NCBI GenBank assembly: GCA_037074705.1
Contig: CM073590.1
Location: 3,966,001 to 4,030,000 of the forward strand
Direction: 5' to 3'
DNA from: Zhengitettix transpicula
Lineage: Eukaryota > Arthropoda > Insecta > Orthoptera > Tetrigidae
Length of the DNA: 64,000 bases
Of this stretch, positions 23,785-36,807 are shown in pieces; the first letter of the stretch is position 1; each line of letters opens with the position of its first letter. Below the pieces are notes generated by a model, which was not told where the DNA came from, searched no databases, and saw only the letters and a program-made list of their open reading frames with translations. Both the position numbers and the translations under genes were made by a program.

Positions 23785-24735
23785 ATCTTAATTATTAAAA
23801 AGAAAAGGTAAAAACAGAATATATTCTGCACAGGCTGCCCGACCGATTTTTTGTGTGTATTTTTAAGGCCAATTTCGATTAGGAATCGAACATGTATGTT
23901 TCTATTTTTATTTACAAGCTGCTAATATTGCCCGTGGAATTCACCGGAAGTTAATCGGAAGTAGACAGGCAGCGCGCCAGGTGCAGGATGCAAATATTTT
24001 ACTTGGCACACGTCCACACGTTCTTTTTTTAAAAATATACTGCTACAGTCAGAGTTGTAATCATTTTTCCAACTGTCTCTCAATGAACAGCTGTTTACTA
24101 ATTTTTAAATAAATCAGAAAGAATTAAATAATAACGTCCACTTTGTGATTTTATTCGGTCAATTTATAAAATTTTTATTTGTTTATTCTGTTATTTCTGC
24201 CCAAAAGAGTCCCGACCGTCGGTCAATGGGGAGGAATACAGGTTGCGTGGAAACGAAGAATCAGTATCCAGGATTTCTGTCTCTAAACGAAACGTGATTT
24301 ATACGTATGACATCACTAGGAAATTATTAATGACAGGGAAGAATAATTTTAACTAACTCCGACGCCAATAGGAGAATCCGGTAGAAGATATAAAAAAACA
24401 AGTGGTGAGGAAATATATTTTGTGTGAGAACGATATCTTGAGATGTGTGGCAGATGGTCAGAACTCATAGGCCGACCTACGACGTTACGATCACTTCCGT
24501 TGACATTGCAGTATTAAGATTACTTTAGTCTGAAAGATGTGAATTTTGGCGACCCCAAACCGAGTAATTCAAAAGTTTATTTGTTAAAATAGTCGGACCC
24601 AGTGACATTCAAACACACAAAACCACGAAAACTCTAATTTTTTTTCTGCCGCATGGCTCCACAACCCTACTCTTCTGATTTATACAGAGACTCATGGCTG
24701 TTTCGATTCACCTTTCGATGATATCTGTAACTGGA
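23785..24735. other. AT-rich DNA with no recognisable gene
   Basis: No exon, RNA gene or repeat could be supported. 24180-24260 is less AT-rich but has no long frame. Confidence 0.45.
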
Positions 24736-25508
24736 TCTAATACGTAAAAATATATGTATGTATGTATCCGGCATAGAATTTTGAACGCGTGTTACAATTA
24801 CAACAAAATGTCGTACACGTTATTCACGATCACGGAACACACGCTGTGCGGGTGAGACATCCTTTATATCTCCTTGAAGGGGTGGATAGGGGGAGAAGGA
24901 ATTTTAAAATACTCTAATACGACTGTTATTAGTTTCGAATAAGTTGTTTTGAGGGTCGGTGAGATTAAGTGCCATTTTCAGTTGTTATTGTATAATTTCG
25001 ACATCTAACGGAAAGGTAGGGGAACAACTAGAGGTGGGGATGGAAGCGGGTAACAAAATTAATATGATAACAACTGAAATTGTTGCCGAATTCAATGTTT
25101 TGGGACGCGCAGAATTGAATACTGACATTCACTACGCCGATTAACTTGAATTTCAGTCCCTAAAACATGGGGTGGAGGTGATACGGGGTTAATTGTAACA
25201 TGTCCAAATGGTTCGACACTGATGTCGAATTCAAACTTTTAGGGTTTGCTGGAGTTGGAAAGTGCCCCTAATCATTCCAGTTACTATGAATTTAACCAGA
25301 ATCGGCATAGGTTGCGGATTGAAGAGTAAGTGGTTAAAAGTGGCCCATACTAGTGTCGAATCGAATGTTATCGTTGTTGTAGAGATAATTAGAGGTGTTC
25401 ACGATGTCGCTTAAGTCACGTGTTGACCAAGAGTTTAGTGTTGAATTATTTCCTTTTCGGGTTAAATTTAACCCAATTATAATCGAACTGCACGGGGAAC
25501 TCAACTAG
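24736..25508 (+). mobile_element. Old solo Helitron related to the big array
   Basis: It starts TCTAATACGTAAAAATATAT after an A at 24735 and continues with TATGTATGTATG, matching the array 5' end in order. At 24815-24870 it has CGTACACGTTATTCACGATC and a GCGGGTGAGACAT segment that match the array's CGTACACGTGTTC and GGGGTGAGACAT landmarks. It ends GGGGAACTCAACTAG at 25508, followed by T. Many substitutions separate it from the array, so it is a far older insertion with single, correct A...T flanks. Confidence 0.7.
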
Positions 25509-26539
25509 TTATATGATGAATATTTAGTTTTATATTTTGCTTAAGATTTAAAATGTATATTTATTTTTTTCATTATGAACCTGCGACAACAGAATCCTTG
25601 TATGAATGAATTTATTATTCCACTTGGTACCAATAAGTTACAAAATAAAGTTAATAAACCAATATAATACTCAATTAAAGCTGAAGAAATGAATAGAAAT
25701 GAATATAGAGTTTACTGTATGAAGATAAAGATTAAACTAATAATTATTTAATTTGCTTCACAATTGCAATATACTTTTCATTTATACTTCAGTAAAGATT
25801 TCTTTCCTATACATTTGACAGGTATTCCAGAAAAGGAAAATTTATGGTTAAAATTAAATTTTAATTATTAAAAGGTGTTCACTTACTTATTTTGACCAAA
25901 TCATTTTGTATAAATATTTTATGAACGTTCCGTTCAATGTTCTTAATATTATACGCTACAGTACATATTTGTTTATCCACGTAAATTACAATTTTGCATT
26001 TAAAATTTAACATGTCAGAACTAATCGTTGAAATCGTTAATAATACGGGACACACTAGTAAATGTCGTTAAAATAATTTTGTATTATTATTACTTTCGAT
26101 TGAAAGATACAAAAAATAATTTACCTAACGGGGTTTTCGCCTAATGTTGTCGCGTGTTATCAAGTGCCCAAATGTTAATATTGTCTTAAACTATCAGGTA
26201 GTTAAATTGGTACAGGTATCCTGATAAGTGTTTTCTGATATTATATGACTGACTTATGAAGCTACAAAATGTCCTTAATGTGTAAGAATTATTTGCTCGA
26301 TGTCTCTCGAGGCATCTACTCGTCGGTAGTTGATTGATTATGTAACTCGTGTGCCCAAAGAAAGGATTTCTACAAAAAAGTATCGAAAATAATTTAATTT
26401 TCGATTTTATGAAGGCTACTAAAATAGTTATAAGTGGAGATTTTTAGTTACATTGGTAATGAAACTATACGAAACAACTTAATTCTGACGGTTCGTTGCA
26501 GACCCGAAGAAACAGATTACAAATTTATTTTTTTAATCA
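25509..26539. other. AT-rich DNA with no recognisable gene
   Basis: Nothing could be supported beyond ordinary AT-rich non-coding sequence. Confidence 0.45.
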
Positions 26540-26745
26540 TTTATTTACGGTCGCATCAAAAGCTGAGGTTATTAGCAACGCATTATGAGAACTAATTTTT
26601 TCTTGTCGGAGGTGGGAGGGGGGGGGGAAATGATTTGGCGAGAACTTGTATCACGCACACAAACATCCGTGCTCTCTTCGGGATTCGAACCCGGGACCTC
26701 TGTAATGAGAGGCAGCCTCGCTGACCCACACACCCCAAGAGGTTA
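26540..26745 (-). mobile_element. tRNA-derived SINE
   Basis: Read on the minus strand, a tRNA-like head carries GTGGGTCAGCGAGG, an anticodon-arm-like CTCTC...GAG stem and GGTCCCGGGTTCGAATCCCG (a perfect B box and T arm). Further down lie a C-rich run (26616-26625) and a T/A-rich tail. It lacks a clean acceptor stem and continues past the tRNA part, so it is a SINE rather than a tRNA gene. Confidence 0.6.
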
Positions 26746-27944
26746 CAAAATTATACTCACTTCTAAAAATTAAAATTTCAGGAGCTATCAAACCTAATTT
26801 TTTTAACGCGATAATGTTTCAGTTAACTTTAAATCGTCTAATGAATATTATATAACATTTGTTCCTGGAACTTGATCATTTATGATGTACCTGTCTTCAT
26901 GCAAGCCGAACCACGCATTACATTATTGTTTCATTCGCCATTATTTCCAACCCAAGGACTGGAGGGATCAATAAACGAATCACTTATACTTCCTCTAATC
27001 ATGGTTATCAGTGGATAGCTTATATAGAGTACGATGGGATATAAAAAGTTAAAAACTAAAACATTATAGGTCACGATATATATTACATTCAATTACACCG
27101 AATCATGTAAACAAATTATTTTAATTATATATTTCAATGTGAAATAAAAAATAATAATCTAGGACAAATGAAATGTTTAGATGCTAACCAAGTATAAGCC
27201 TCAGTCTGCCTGGCGAATAAGTGTAACCACGTGCCTGAGAGGACGATTGCCTGGCGGCCCGTGGCGAATAGAGCTTGTTCCCCTTTTCTCGTGCCCTTTG
27301 GTCTCAGCTGTATTTTTCCCGGCTGCTATCTCTGTCTGGGGATTCCCTACGAGCAATCTGCAAAGCCTCTTTCCGGCAGCTCGTTAGGTTTGTTGTGGCC
27401 GAGAAAGAAGAATATCCCTGGCTCTACTCCCTTCTTGGGAATGTGGATTTAAACTAAATGTAAATTATAAAGAAAAAAGTTAAAGAATTAACGTTACAAC
27501 ACTTTTAATATATTGTAATGAATTATAGGAGGCAGAACTAGATTCCTTGTTGATTATGATTTCATTACTTTTGACACATGTTTGAAAGTAACACAAGGTT
27601 TAATTATGCGCTTCAGAAAATAAGAACTGTAACGTTAAATTAAAGTAAAACTCATCTTCAGAGTGTATGAAAATTAAAGGTAAATTTGTTGACTTTGAAT
27701 ATTTTAAATACTGTAAGTTGGCATAAAGAGTTCATTGATTTACCAAAACTCTCTTAATTAAAAATAGAAGCAAGTAAAAGTGAAGAAAATATTTATTTTA
27801 GAAGGGATTGTAATCGATCCCTCTATAAAAGTACTACGAGTACAGATATATCTTAATTAGATGCATTTGCATTTTAAATAAACAAAGCGTGAATTATTTT
27901 ACTGTTACCCTTAGGCGAATGATAGTAAAGGGAAATTGAGACAG
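26746..27944. other. Mostly AT-rich; GC-richer block at 27181-27460
   Basis: 27181-27460 is clearly richer in G+C, and all three plus-strand frames are open for 60-73 codons. None of the translations resembles a known domain. It may be an exon fragment or the remains of a transposon; no gene is called. Confidence 0.4.
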
Positions 27945-28018
27945 AAAACCTAGCGTTTGTGCTGCATCACTTTTAGGCGAATGCAAGATAGGATCCTTAA
28001 ACTACAGCCCGGGGGCCA
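27945..28018 (+). mobile_element. Family B internal fragment
   Basis: TTTTAGGCGAATGCAAGATA, GGATCCTTAAACTACAGCCC and GGGGGCC match the middle of family B in the plus (sense) orientation. Both ends are missing. Confidence 0.65.
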
Positions 28019-29235
28019 TACTCTAAAACGGCAGAGCAATAGACAATAAATTGAAACACATTGTTACAACAAAAATGGTCACACTATAAAATTAGGCTTG
28101 ATGAATAATTCATAAATGCAGTAATTACTTCCGGTTTCTCAAATACAACCTCAAAATTACCGTATATACAGTAAGTGCACAAACTTAAACGGGGGATAAA
28201 GAGAGTCAATAAACCTTTTTGCGTTTTGGCATTTTTCGCGCTATTTGAGAAAAAACCTATGAAATACGATTCGAAAGGCGCGGCCCCCGCTTCACAGCTT
28301 TAGACAAATACATTAATGTATTTTATAAATTAAAATAAAAATACACGTATTTTTTATTTATTAGAGAAGTAGCTTAAAATGACCTCTACACAAAGTTAAC
28401 TAATCTTCGATGTGTGCGGACATTATGCCGGGTCCTTTCCTCACACGACGGAACACTGCAGCAAAAGTTCGAACGTTGGGCTGTTGCCTATCTGGATAAC
28501 GGTAAACGTATCTTCTAATAACGAAGCGTCTCTGAAAAAATGCCAAGATGTTTATCCTCTTTGTATATAATTTTTTTTGGTGTTGAATTTGAGAGACTGA
28601 AAGTATTTTCCGCTTTTATGAATTAATCATCACGCCTAATTTTATAGTTACAATTTTTCCCAATTGCTTTTTTTTGTGCACTTACTACAGTTAAACCCTG
28701 AATATGTGTGTTTTTCATTTCTTAATGAAATTTTGAAATTGTTCGCTCCAACCAAAGCTGTCTTAGTAACGATCATAATGACGTATCAATTAATAAATAG
28801 AAAAGATAACAAAATGGAATTTTAAAGTATGATGTACCTCAAGTCAAATAGGTTAGATAATTAAGGTTATGACAATAATATAACACGTAATATTCCCCCT
28901 GAATTATTAAAATAAGTAAAATTTTTACTGAAAAAGATTAAGAATTAATGAAAAAACTGTATTCGCTTTGCAAAACTTATAATATAAAAGTATAACTTAC
29001 GGGGGAATTTAATATGACGTCGAATCAGAAACTAATATTGTTCTCAACAATGACAACTAATTCACAGTGTTGATATGTAAATAGCAATTGAATATTGCAA
29101 TTAAATGAAATGGTAGAGAATAAGTGAATGATGATGTATATAATATACGTTTGTTACTAATAAGTAGTAACATAGTACTTTATATTAATGTCAAACGAAT
29201 TTTTAATGCGTTTGAATTAAATAACTGGTAGAAAG
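28019..29235. other. AT-rich DNA with no recognisable gene
   Basis: No supported exon, RNA or repeat was found. Confidence 0.45.
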
Positions 29236-29463
29236 TTTAATACAAGAATATAGGGAGAAAGATTTCACAAGCCACATGGCGTAAAGGCTGTGGTTAAGTT
29301 GAATTAAAGTATTAGAATGGAAAAATGGTCAATGAACCAGGAATCGAACCCGGGATCTACAGTTTATAACTCTGCCAACTGACCTCCAGATCTAATTCAA
29401 AATAACCATGGTCTTTACGGCCTATGGCTTGTGAAAGCTTTCTCTCTATATTATTGTATTGAA
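29236..29463. repeat. Foldback with a tRNA-like sequence in its loop
   Basis: Arms of about 71 bp (29236-29306 and 29393-29463) are inverted copies of each other at roughly 80% by eye; both contain the landmark CACAAGCCA. The loop (29307-29392), read on the minus strand, has GGTCAGTTGGCAGAG followed by GATCCCGGGTTCGATTCCTG, an A box and a B box. The loop resembles the SINEs at 29570 and 42230. It may be two SINE tails in opposite orientation or a true foldback transposon. Confidence 0.65.
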
Positions 29464-29569
29464 AATTCTAAATACTTGATCAATTTATACATAAAATCAG
29501 TTCTTCATTTAAGGTCCTAAAATTAGGCCATTTATGAATTGCAATTTGTAAAAATTGTAGGCGAGTCTG

Positions 29570-29700
29570 AAACAGGTATAATGAATGGAGGAATTTCGTT
29601 CCGGATCTAGAGTCAACAGAGATTGTTCAGTTGGAAAAGCGTTCGCCGGGAAAACCGGTGGTTTCGGGTTCTATTCCTGGTCCGGTCGCCTTTTTTTCAT
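29570..29700 (+). mobile_element. tRNA-derived SINE, copy 1
   Basis: GGAGGAATTTCG, then GTTCAGTTGGAAAAGCG (A box region), a GCCGG/CCGGT arm and GGGTTCTATTCCTGG (B box with one change) are followed by CCGGTCGCCTTTTTTT. The T run could act as a Pol III terminator. It shares its leader and its end with the copy at 42229-42390. Confidence 0.6.
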
Positions 29701-30540
29701 GGTGATACTTTAATTAGAACTGGTAGAAAAGTTTTTGTTCTTAAATAACAAAATATAAAATGAGTTTGAGGAAGGTAAAGGAAATAATCTGGAAAATTTA
29801 TAAATACAATGAAATATGTGAATTTGGTTGAAATTGATGTTTTCAAATAATAATGACTGTAGAAATAGTAATGAAAATAGTTAAATTAACGATGATTCTT
29901 TACTCGTCATTGATAAAAATGATAAATATCTAAATAATAAATTCAGAATAGCTCCTTTATTAAGGAATTTAATTAATTTGAAATAAATATTTGACACATA
30001 AATTTTAGATCATTTTTGACTGGAGTAGGACGTTTAGTGACTTCATTGGAAAGATAGGCGGTGTTTATTCCGGGCGACGAGCACTATCTTTGTGATGTGT
30101 GTTTTTTGTTTTTGTAAAGTTAAATGTTTTTAGAGTCAAATGAATTGTGGATGAGTGACAGGTAATTGCTGATATATAGTGTATGTGAATATTTGCAATA
30201 TATGCAGATTTTATAAATTACAGATGATTGTGACTGGTAAAGCTGAAAGATTTTGTGAACATATGTGACGAAGACTTGTTTGGGTTTAATTATTCAAATT
30301 ATTTAGAAACTTATAAAACTACAGCATCTACGACCAATCTGTGAAATATGCGGAAGCAACACCTAGTGGTTTTCGCTGTCCTTTGACTTCCTTGTTGTGC
30401 AAATCTAGGCTGTTTAGATCCGTTTGTTTTGTTTTTCCTGTTATATATCTGGAAATATCACTCATGGAAAAGAAAAGATTTTCATTTTATTAAAGGAATC
30501 AAAATTCAGACAGAGATCAACATTTTTTTCTGTGTTCGAT

Positions 30541-31103
30541 AGCATAAGGAAAACCTAATAATAGAAGGAATTAAAGAATTTTTTGTTGTGAAGCTCCAAC
30601 AACATTATACAAGATATAACGCTGCTCATCAACTTCAAGTTCCAAGTTGGTACCTTCAAAACTAAGAATATTGGTTTTGAGAATCGTGAAACCAATAGAA
30701 GGCTATCTATTGGGGCTACTAAGGGAAAATTGGAATAGGTGTCCGGAAGCAATATTTACTTTTAGAGGATGTGTGTTCCCTAAGGAAACTTCTAGTGAGG
30801 ATGAAATTGCTATGCAGGAGTTTTCGGGCTACGCCCAAGAAGAAGACTCAAATTTAAGTAAGTTTATTTACAATGAAGAACAAAAAATGAAACTTACATG
30901 TTTGCAGAATGACGAACTGATAGAGTCTAGACCGGGGCTGTTACAACATGCTCAGATTTTACAGCTCTAACGTTTCGAGAGTCAGAACAGGAGGTTTTGC
31001 TCAAACATCCACCACGAACAACGGACCCCGACTACAGGGAGGGAGGCATCTTTGGACCAATCGCATATGGTATCTGGGCAAGCAGCGACGTTCGTACTCC
31101 ATG
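30541..31103 (+). pseudogene. Decayed coding-like block, product unknown
   Basis: Three frames in turn look coding, with balanced amino-acid use: EGIKEFFVVKLQQHYTRYNA (30541-30663), a 107-codon frame starting at the ATG 30647 with FRGCVFPKETSSEDEIAMQE, and FRESEQEVLL, DPDYREGG and IFGPIAYGIW (about 30968-31090) in another frame. No splice sites explain the changes of frame, so I infer frameshifts in an old coding sequence (retropseudogene or transposon ORF). The block ends where a truncated family B copy begins. I do not recognise the protein. Confidence 0.4.
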
Positions 31104-31440
31104 CCATTGGAACAGTCGGCCAGCTGCCTCCTAAACTGGTCGAGGTACGGAGAAGGGAATTCTGCGTCCCCACAGCAAACTATTATCCCGCTATCGGAAG
31201 GGCGTGGGACAAGTACCCAATGCCCGACCTACCTGATGCAGGTTTTTCTAGGGTTTTCCCTGCATTACTTTTAGGCGAATTACGGGTAGGATCCTTAAAC
31301 TATAGCCCGGGCGCCCTAGTTAACCCTTGGCTACTTTCTTCTACCCTTCCGCATCCCACATTTCAAATCCCTTTCTATGCTATTAAATGGGAGTTGCCAC
31401 CATGTGGATTACCCTCATGTAGAATGTTACCAAAAAAAAT
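31104..31440 (+). mobile_element. Family B retroposon, 5'-truncated
   Basis: Sense-strand sequence from CCATTGGAACAGTCGGCCAG to GTAGAATGTTACC followed by AAAAAAAA. About 200 bp of the 5' part is missing, as expected for incomplete reverse transcription. Confidence 0.8.
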
Positions 31441-34190
31441 ATTTACAATCATAAAATTTCCATTATTTCTTTCTTAAACAACTAGTCTCATTCTTCATTA
31501 CAAAGGAATGAAAAGAGCACCTTAAATTTTTCATCACTTTTTCGCATAATCCCAACAGCTTCAATGTGTGAAAGCAGCGTCGAAGATGGTGTAATGAGCA
31601 ATATAGGCTGGTCCAAAATGGTTTCGTTTAGATTTACCTAAAAAGTTATGGACCAACCTCATAAAAATTCCGTCGGGAGTCACTCATAATTTATCATTAT
31701 GATATTTTCGTTTCGGATTGTGAACCTGAGTTTCAACAATCAGAGCCGATCCAATGAAATCTTCTTCCTGCAGGTACCTACGGAGGAATTGTAACAACAT
31801 TTACCTGTGCTTGTCGGTGTGTTTCTGGGAATAGGCTCTCTAAAGGACACAATCTGCGGCAATCGCTGTGTAAACATGCAAATGCTAGGCTGCTGCCGGA
31901 GAATTGGCCCGGTAATGCTTTCGTTTAGCCGCGCACAATAACGCTGGTAACAAGGTGAAGCCCACAGCACGCAGTTTTAATGTTACCTCCGTTTTGCGGT
32001 AGCTACGTTTGCGCCACTCGCACCTATGCCTTTACATACATTACAATTTCTACAAAGCTGTGGTCGGTTCTTGTTGCGATCTTTTCAACTATTTTTTCCT
32101 CTCTGATTTATTTTTTTTGAAATTTGAAGCAAACAAAGGTAAACATCGAAACTGTAACTTAAGTAGTTACTATGTATGACATCTACTTACTTCCTGTGTT
32201 CCTTCTACTATATCATCGATCGTATCGCTGTTCATTACTAATTAAACGCTAATCACTTTACTACTTACTTTTTATATAGTTCCATTGTTCCTTTCGTGCA
32301 GGTGTCGGTGCAATCCGGTCAAGCACCTTGATATCTAAATTTGAGAATCTTTTCGGCTACTTAATATCTTGATCGATATCGTTACGTCCATCAGAGTCAT
32401 ATAGAAAAGAACATAGAAGTTTTAAAATATTAACAAATCTGTTAAATGTATACTAATAAAATAAAGAAATGAGTCCGTCACCTGGTTTTTGGGACGTGTC
32501 GTTTTTTCGGCTCTTGCAGTTTTAAATTACCTGACGAAAGCAACTCGGTTTATTTTTTTTAACAAAAAAAGCAACATCAAAGCTGTCCTCAGGATCAGGT
32601 TATTTTATGCCTTCGTCAAGTATTACAACAGAAGCTTGCGGCCTCATGTGACCATATTAATATATTGCTTGAGTGATGCTCCTTAAATGATTTTTCTGTA
32701 TTTTAATATACGCAAGTTTTCTTCCAGACGATTATGGCCACATGTGGTCGAATGTTTCTGTTGTAATAATTGACGAGGGAACTAAATAACCTGACAGCAT
32801 TGTTGTTTTTTATTTCAATTTTCTGTAAACTGTCCTGAATTGGTGTATTCAACAAGGACAGTATTTATTTTATGACTTAACTTGTCTGTTATTTGGCAAC
32901 TTCTTTTTCTTATTAGAAACGAACATTCTTAAGTTTATGATGAAGAAGTGATGGTTTGAGGAGTCAGTTCTCGCGCAATTAGTTTTTCTTGAAAGGCGAT
33001 ACATAGAATAACTTAATCATTTCAACAATTTTATCGAATGTTTGTTACGAAGAAAAGTCTGCTCTATTTATTTGAGTTTTACTGCTATATTAAGCATTAT
33101 TCCACTAATAATTTATATTTTCATTTATATCACTTAAATGAGCAATAATTGTTTTCAATTTGAAACATTTAAATATTCTAAAAACGTTTGTAATTAACAC
33201 ATCGCGTTTTACAGATTTAAAATTGATATTTATCTTACATTTAAGTGTAAAAAATGATTATATTAGTCGATCAGTTGGAAAAAGAATATTTATTGTATTC
33301 TTAAGTTCAATAATTACATTTACAATGGAAGTATGTACACAAAATAGATACACAACGTTTAGTCACAACTTTGGGACATCATCAGGTGATATATATGCAT
33401 TAATGAGAGTTAAAAGATCCTACTTTTACAGATATAGAAAATATATAATTTACTTGATGTAATTGAAGTTAAATTGGGACTATAAATATTAAAATTTATA
33501 ATTTAACTAGTACATTAGTTAAATATTATTGTTTATATATAAATTCTCATTTTTGGCAAATTTCCACTACTTATAATAAGTTTGGATCATTTGTATTTTA
33601 ATTAGTGTAATAAATTCAGTTAACGGGTTCCAAATCAAACGGGTTTCATATGGTAAAGAAATAGCAAGTTAATACCGGAAGTAAATGTAACTGCTTATAT
33701 CTGTATTATTTTACAATTTGGTGCATATATATCAGAATATTTAAGTGTAGAAAATATGAAAGTTTAAATATATGTACTTAAAGTTGGAAAAATATTTACT
33801 CCTCTAACGTTTTCCAATGATACAAGATATCAAAAATATTTTCAGAACTATAATTTTTAAATGCAACGAAGGAATAAATAGACTTAAATAATTGTGTAGT
33901 AGTAATATTAAGGCTAAATTATTTTTAATTGTCCCAAACAAACTCTTATTAAAGTTACTGTCATTTTAACTCCTTACACAGACTTCATTATATTTGTGAA
34001 AGCAGCGCTTTATGTGGTAAAGAGACAGAATCTACAAACGTTTGGACTACATTTAATACGAATACATTCAATCTGTCACTCTCGCGGATCAAGTTGCGGG
34101 GGCATGTTTGATGTAAGCCAGATTAGAGAAATGCACTCAGAGCCGCTTATGGTGACTAATAGCTAGTAATCAGCACTGACGGGGGTGTAG
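31441..34190. other. AT-rich DNA, one small mariner-like palindrome
   Basis: At 31604-31672 the outer sequences AGGCTGGTCC and GGACCAACCT face each other around about 45 bp, resembling the ends of mariner-type elements and perhaps a tiny deletion derivative. 31740-32040 is GC-richer without a recognisable product. The rest is AT-rich with no gene that I can support; a frame at 33160-33462 has no recognisable features. Confidence 0.4.
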
Positions 34191-34258
34191 TATATAAAAG
34201 GCTGCGTCAGTTTGCGCCAAACCCTTAAAGCAATTCGTAATCAGCTGATACAGATTTG
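34191..34258 (+). promoter_or_regulatory. Possible TATA promoter and noncoding first exon
   Basis: TATATAAAAGG at 34191-34201 is a strong TATA box. TCAGT (arthropod initiator) at 34207-34211 is too close; a start about 30 bp downstream, near 34221, fits better. The sequence CAGATTTG followed by GTAAGT (34259) is a consensus 5' splice site, which would give an exon of about 40 nt without an ATG. It could feed the acceptor at 48104, implying an intron of about 13.8 kb. That link is inference. Confidence 0.4.
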
Positions 34259-34738
34259 GTAAGTTGAGCTTCTGGAGTTAAAATTATCCTAGGGTAATGA
34301 ATTCTTGCCCGACAAAACCGACTGAAGTTTGACTAACATTATCATTTCCGATTTAGAACACGCATGCCAATAAATAATGCGTCATATGTTCACAGGATAT
34401 ACTGTTTAAATGTCGGTAATAGAGTTCATGAACAGACTTGTACTTATAAAATAATTTCACATATAGATGCAGAAATTAACAATGTAATAATATTTTTAAA
34501 ACTTTATATTCGCTAAACAGCAAGTCTCAAAGTATAGAGAAATTGAAGTGTAGACATACAACCAATTCTACGTGAAATTAGAATTATTCCCTTAAATTAC
34601 ATAATCACATTTTAAAATGGATTAATGTATGATAATAATAATAATAATAATATATAATGGCCGAGACATCAGTTAAGAATTGAATACTGACAGAAAATAC
34701 TCGCAGATTATTATGTTAAGAAAATTCCTACGTTTCTT

Positions 34739-34866
34739 TAGCCCGGAGGCCCAAGTTAAATCTTGGCTACCTTGCTCTACCTTTCCGCATCCCCCCTTTC
34801 AGTCCCTTTCCTATGGTAAGAGGGGAGTGGCCACTATGTGGATTACCCTATATATAGCGTGTCTAC
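34739..34866 (+). mobile_element. Family B retroposon, strongly 5'-truncated
   Basis: TAGCCCGGAGGCCCAAGTTA, TACCTTGCTCTACCTTTCCG and CTATGTGGATTACCCT match the last 125 bp of the family in sense orientation. The poly(A) has decayed. Confidence 0.72.
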
Positions 34867-36807
34867 ACATTCTTCTTCTTTTTCTTCCACAATTATAATA
34901 CATCAACAGGTGTGCACTACAAATAAACTATAACGACGTTATATAAAAAATATACATATACATATTTGAGAATGTAAATGTAGCTGAGATAATTAATATC
35001 GGTTTTAACATTAATGGATGAACAATTGGATTTAATGTTTCACATTTCAGACATAAATCATGTATAATATTTGATTCAAAATCATATATTATTACATTAT
35101 TCAAATCAAAACTGAAATTATTTGAGTCAATATGTTTATTGAGAACTGAATACTTGTCACAAGGTTGTTTTTTTAAATTGGAAATTTGTTCTCTCAGACG
35201 AGTTTTTCATGCTCTCTTATTTGTTCTATCTAACAAACATTGCAGTCTTTTTGTATACTTACGTTTTATATAAATAAATAGATGTAGTATGATTAGAAAA
35301 TGCAAACTGTCTGATTCCAGAAAATATTTGACATTTTATATTGCAATGGTAAATTTATTCGTCGTTACTAAGCGTCAGAGTAACTGAGAAATACAAACAT
35401 TGCATCATTAGCAGATAACAATTGAAGCAAATAAATACTTACTTATTCTGTTAGTTATATTATGTTGTTCAAACTTGAGCAGATTATTACTTTAAATCTA
35501 ACTTAACTTTTCTAGGGATGACGTCTGCATATAAGTAAGGCTGGTTCAATAGTTCCATGTTAAAATTACGTAAATTGATTTATATTCCTATTTATTTTCT
35601 ATGCGCTATATTTTATTACGATTAAATGTATTTGACTTAAAGGAAATGCATAATAGATAGTATATTTTTAAACTCTTTAGATTTTGAAACTTATAATCAA
35701 TGATACGATTTTTTATGTTTAAATGTTGAATTGACGTTTGTTATGGCCGGGAAACAGAAAGTATCATTCCTGAAAATAATATTAAGGAGAAATTTAAAAG
35801 TTTCTGGTAAAAATATTAATGATGTGCCTATCAAGGAACTTAAACGAAATTATCTTCTATAAAGGTTTTGTATTGGTCAAAGGAAAGGTAGTCGCCAATG
35901 ATGAAGTATTTAAAAGATAAATATACCCCGTGTAGCAGTATAAAATATTTTTGAGACACCAAAGGCTACTGTTAGGAAAAGTTCTTTTCTCCGAAAAATT
36001 GTGGGTCAGGTGAATGTATCGGATCTATTTGTGTCCGTCGGTCAGTGCGCCACTGACCATGTATTAGTGAAAGCTGTTTCCACGAAAAGTTCGTGTGGCT
36101 GGCGTGTCGCGCCGTTGGGACTGCCTGCTGCCTCTGCACGAAGACGACGCGACGTGACGCCACGCGGTCGATGGTGATGGTAGGGGCTACAGAAGCCTCA
36201 ACGCGGTAGAATATCGCAAGTTCAATCAGCAGTGCGGGAACCGATTTTATGAGTCTCTTTGTGATTTATTGCCCTGACATTTAATTCAATTTAACTTCAA
36301 TAATTTACAGTTAAATGTATTCAATAATAATGCTAATTTGATAGGTAACAATTACAGCATAACTTTTTAAATTTAAAAATGAAAGATTCACAATCTTACA
36401 TCAAAAATATCTCTTTGTTTTTATTCAACTAACGGCTTCATGTGTACAACCTACGGAAAATAAATTATTACTAACACAAACCACGTGATTGTATCTTCAA
36501 GCATGTAGCGAGTTATTCCTCTTTGGCAGATAAAGCTTCGTTGAAAACAATATGGAACTCATCCAGGGAATAACCATGTCAAATAAAATATTTTATTAAA
36601 TTTACATAAAAATAATATTCCATATTTATTAAATTTGTATAGGAGTTATTAAGGCTACTCTGATAATATTTAAGGTCTTCCTTTTTTCCCTCTAACTACG
36701 ATTCACGATTATTTAATATTAAATTCCTATCGGGTAATAATGGTTTTTATCTCTAACGTAATTAATACGGTGGGTTGTATGGAATAAATTATTTAATAAA
36801 AACATTT
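34867..36807. other. AT-rich DNA; short dispersed repeat at 34886 and GC-rich patch near 36000-36200
   Basis: About 35 bases at 34886-34921, including CATCAACAGGTGTGCACTAC, recur at about 37381-37413. 36000-36200 is GC-richer and carries the perfect hairpin GGTCAGTG-CGC-CACTGACC (36039-36057). No gene was recognised. Confidence 0.45.

Noticed and set aside
26640..26745. Functional tRNA gene on the minus strand
   Set aside because: The B box is perfect, but there is no matching acceptor stem, and the sequence continues into a SINE body.
31604..31672. Mariner element
   Set aside because: Only about 70 bp with imperfect facing ends and no transposase. It is at most a tiny deletion derivative, so no separate element is called.
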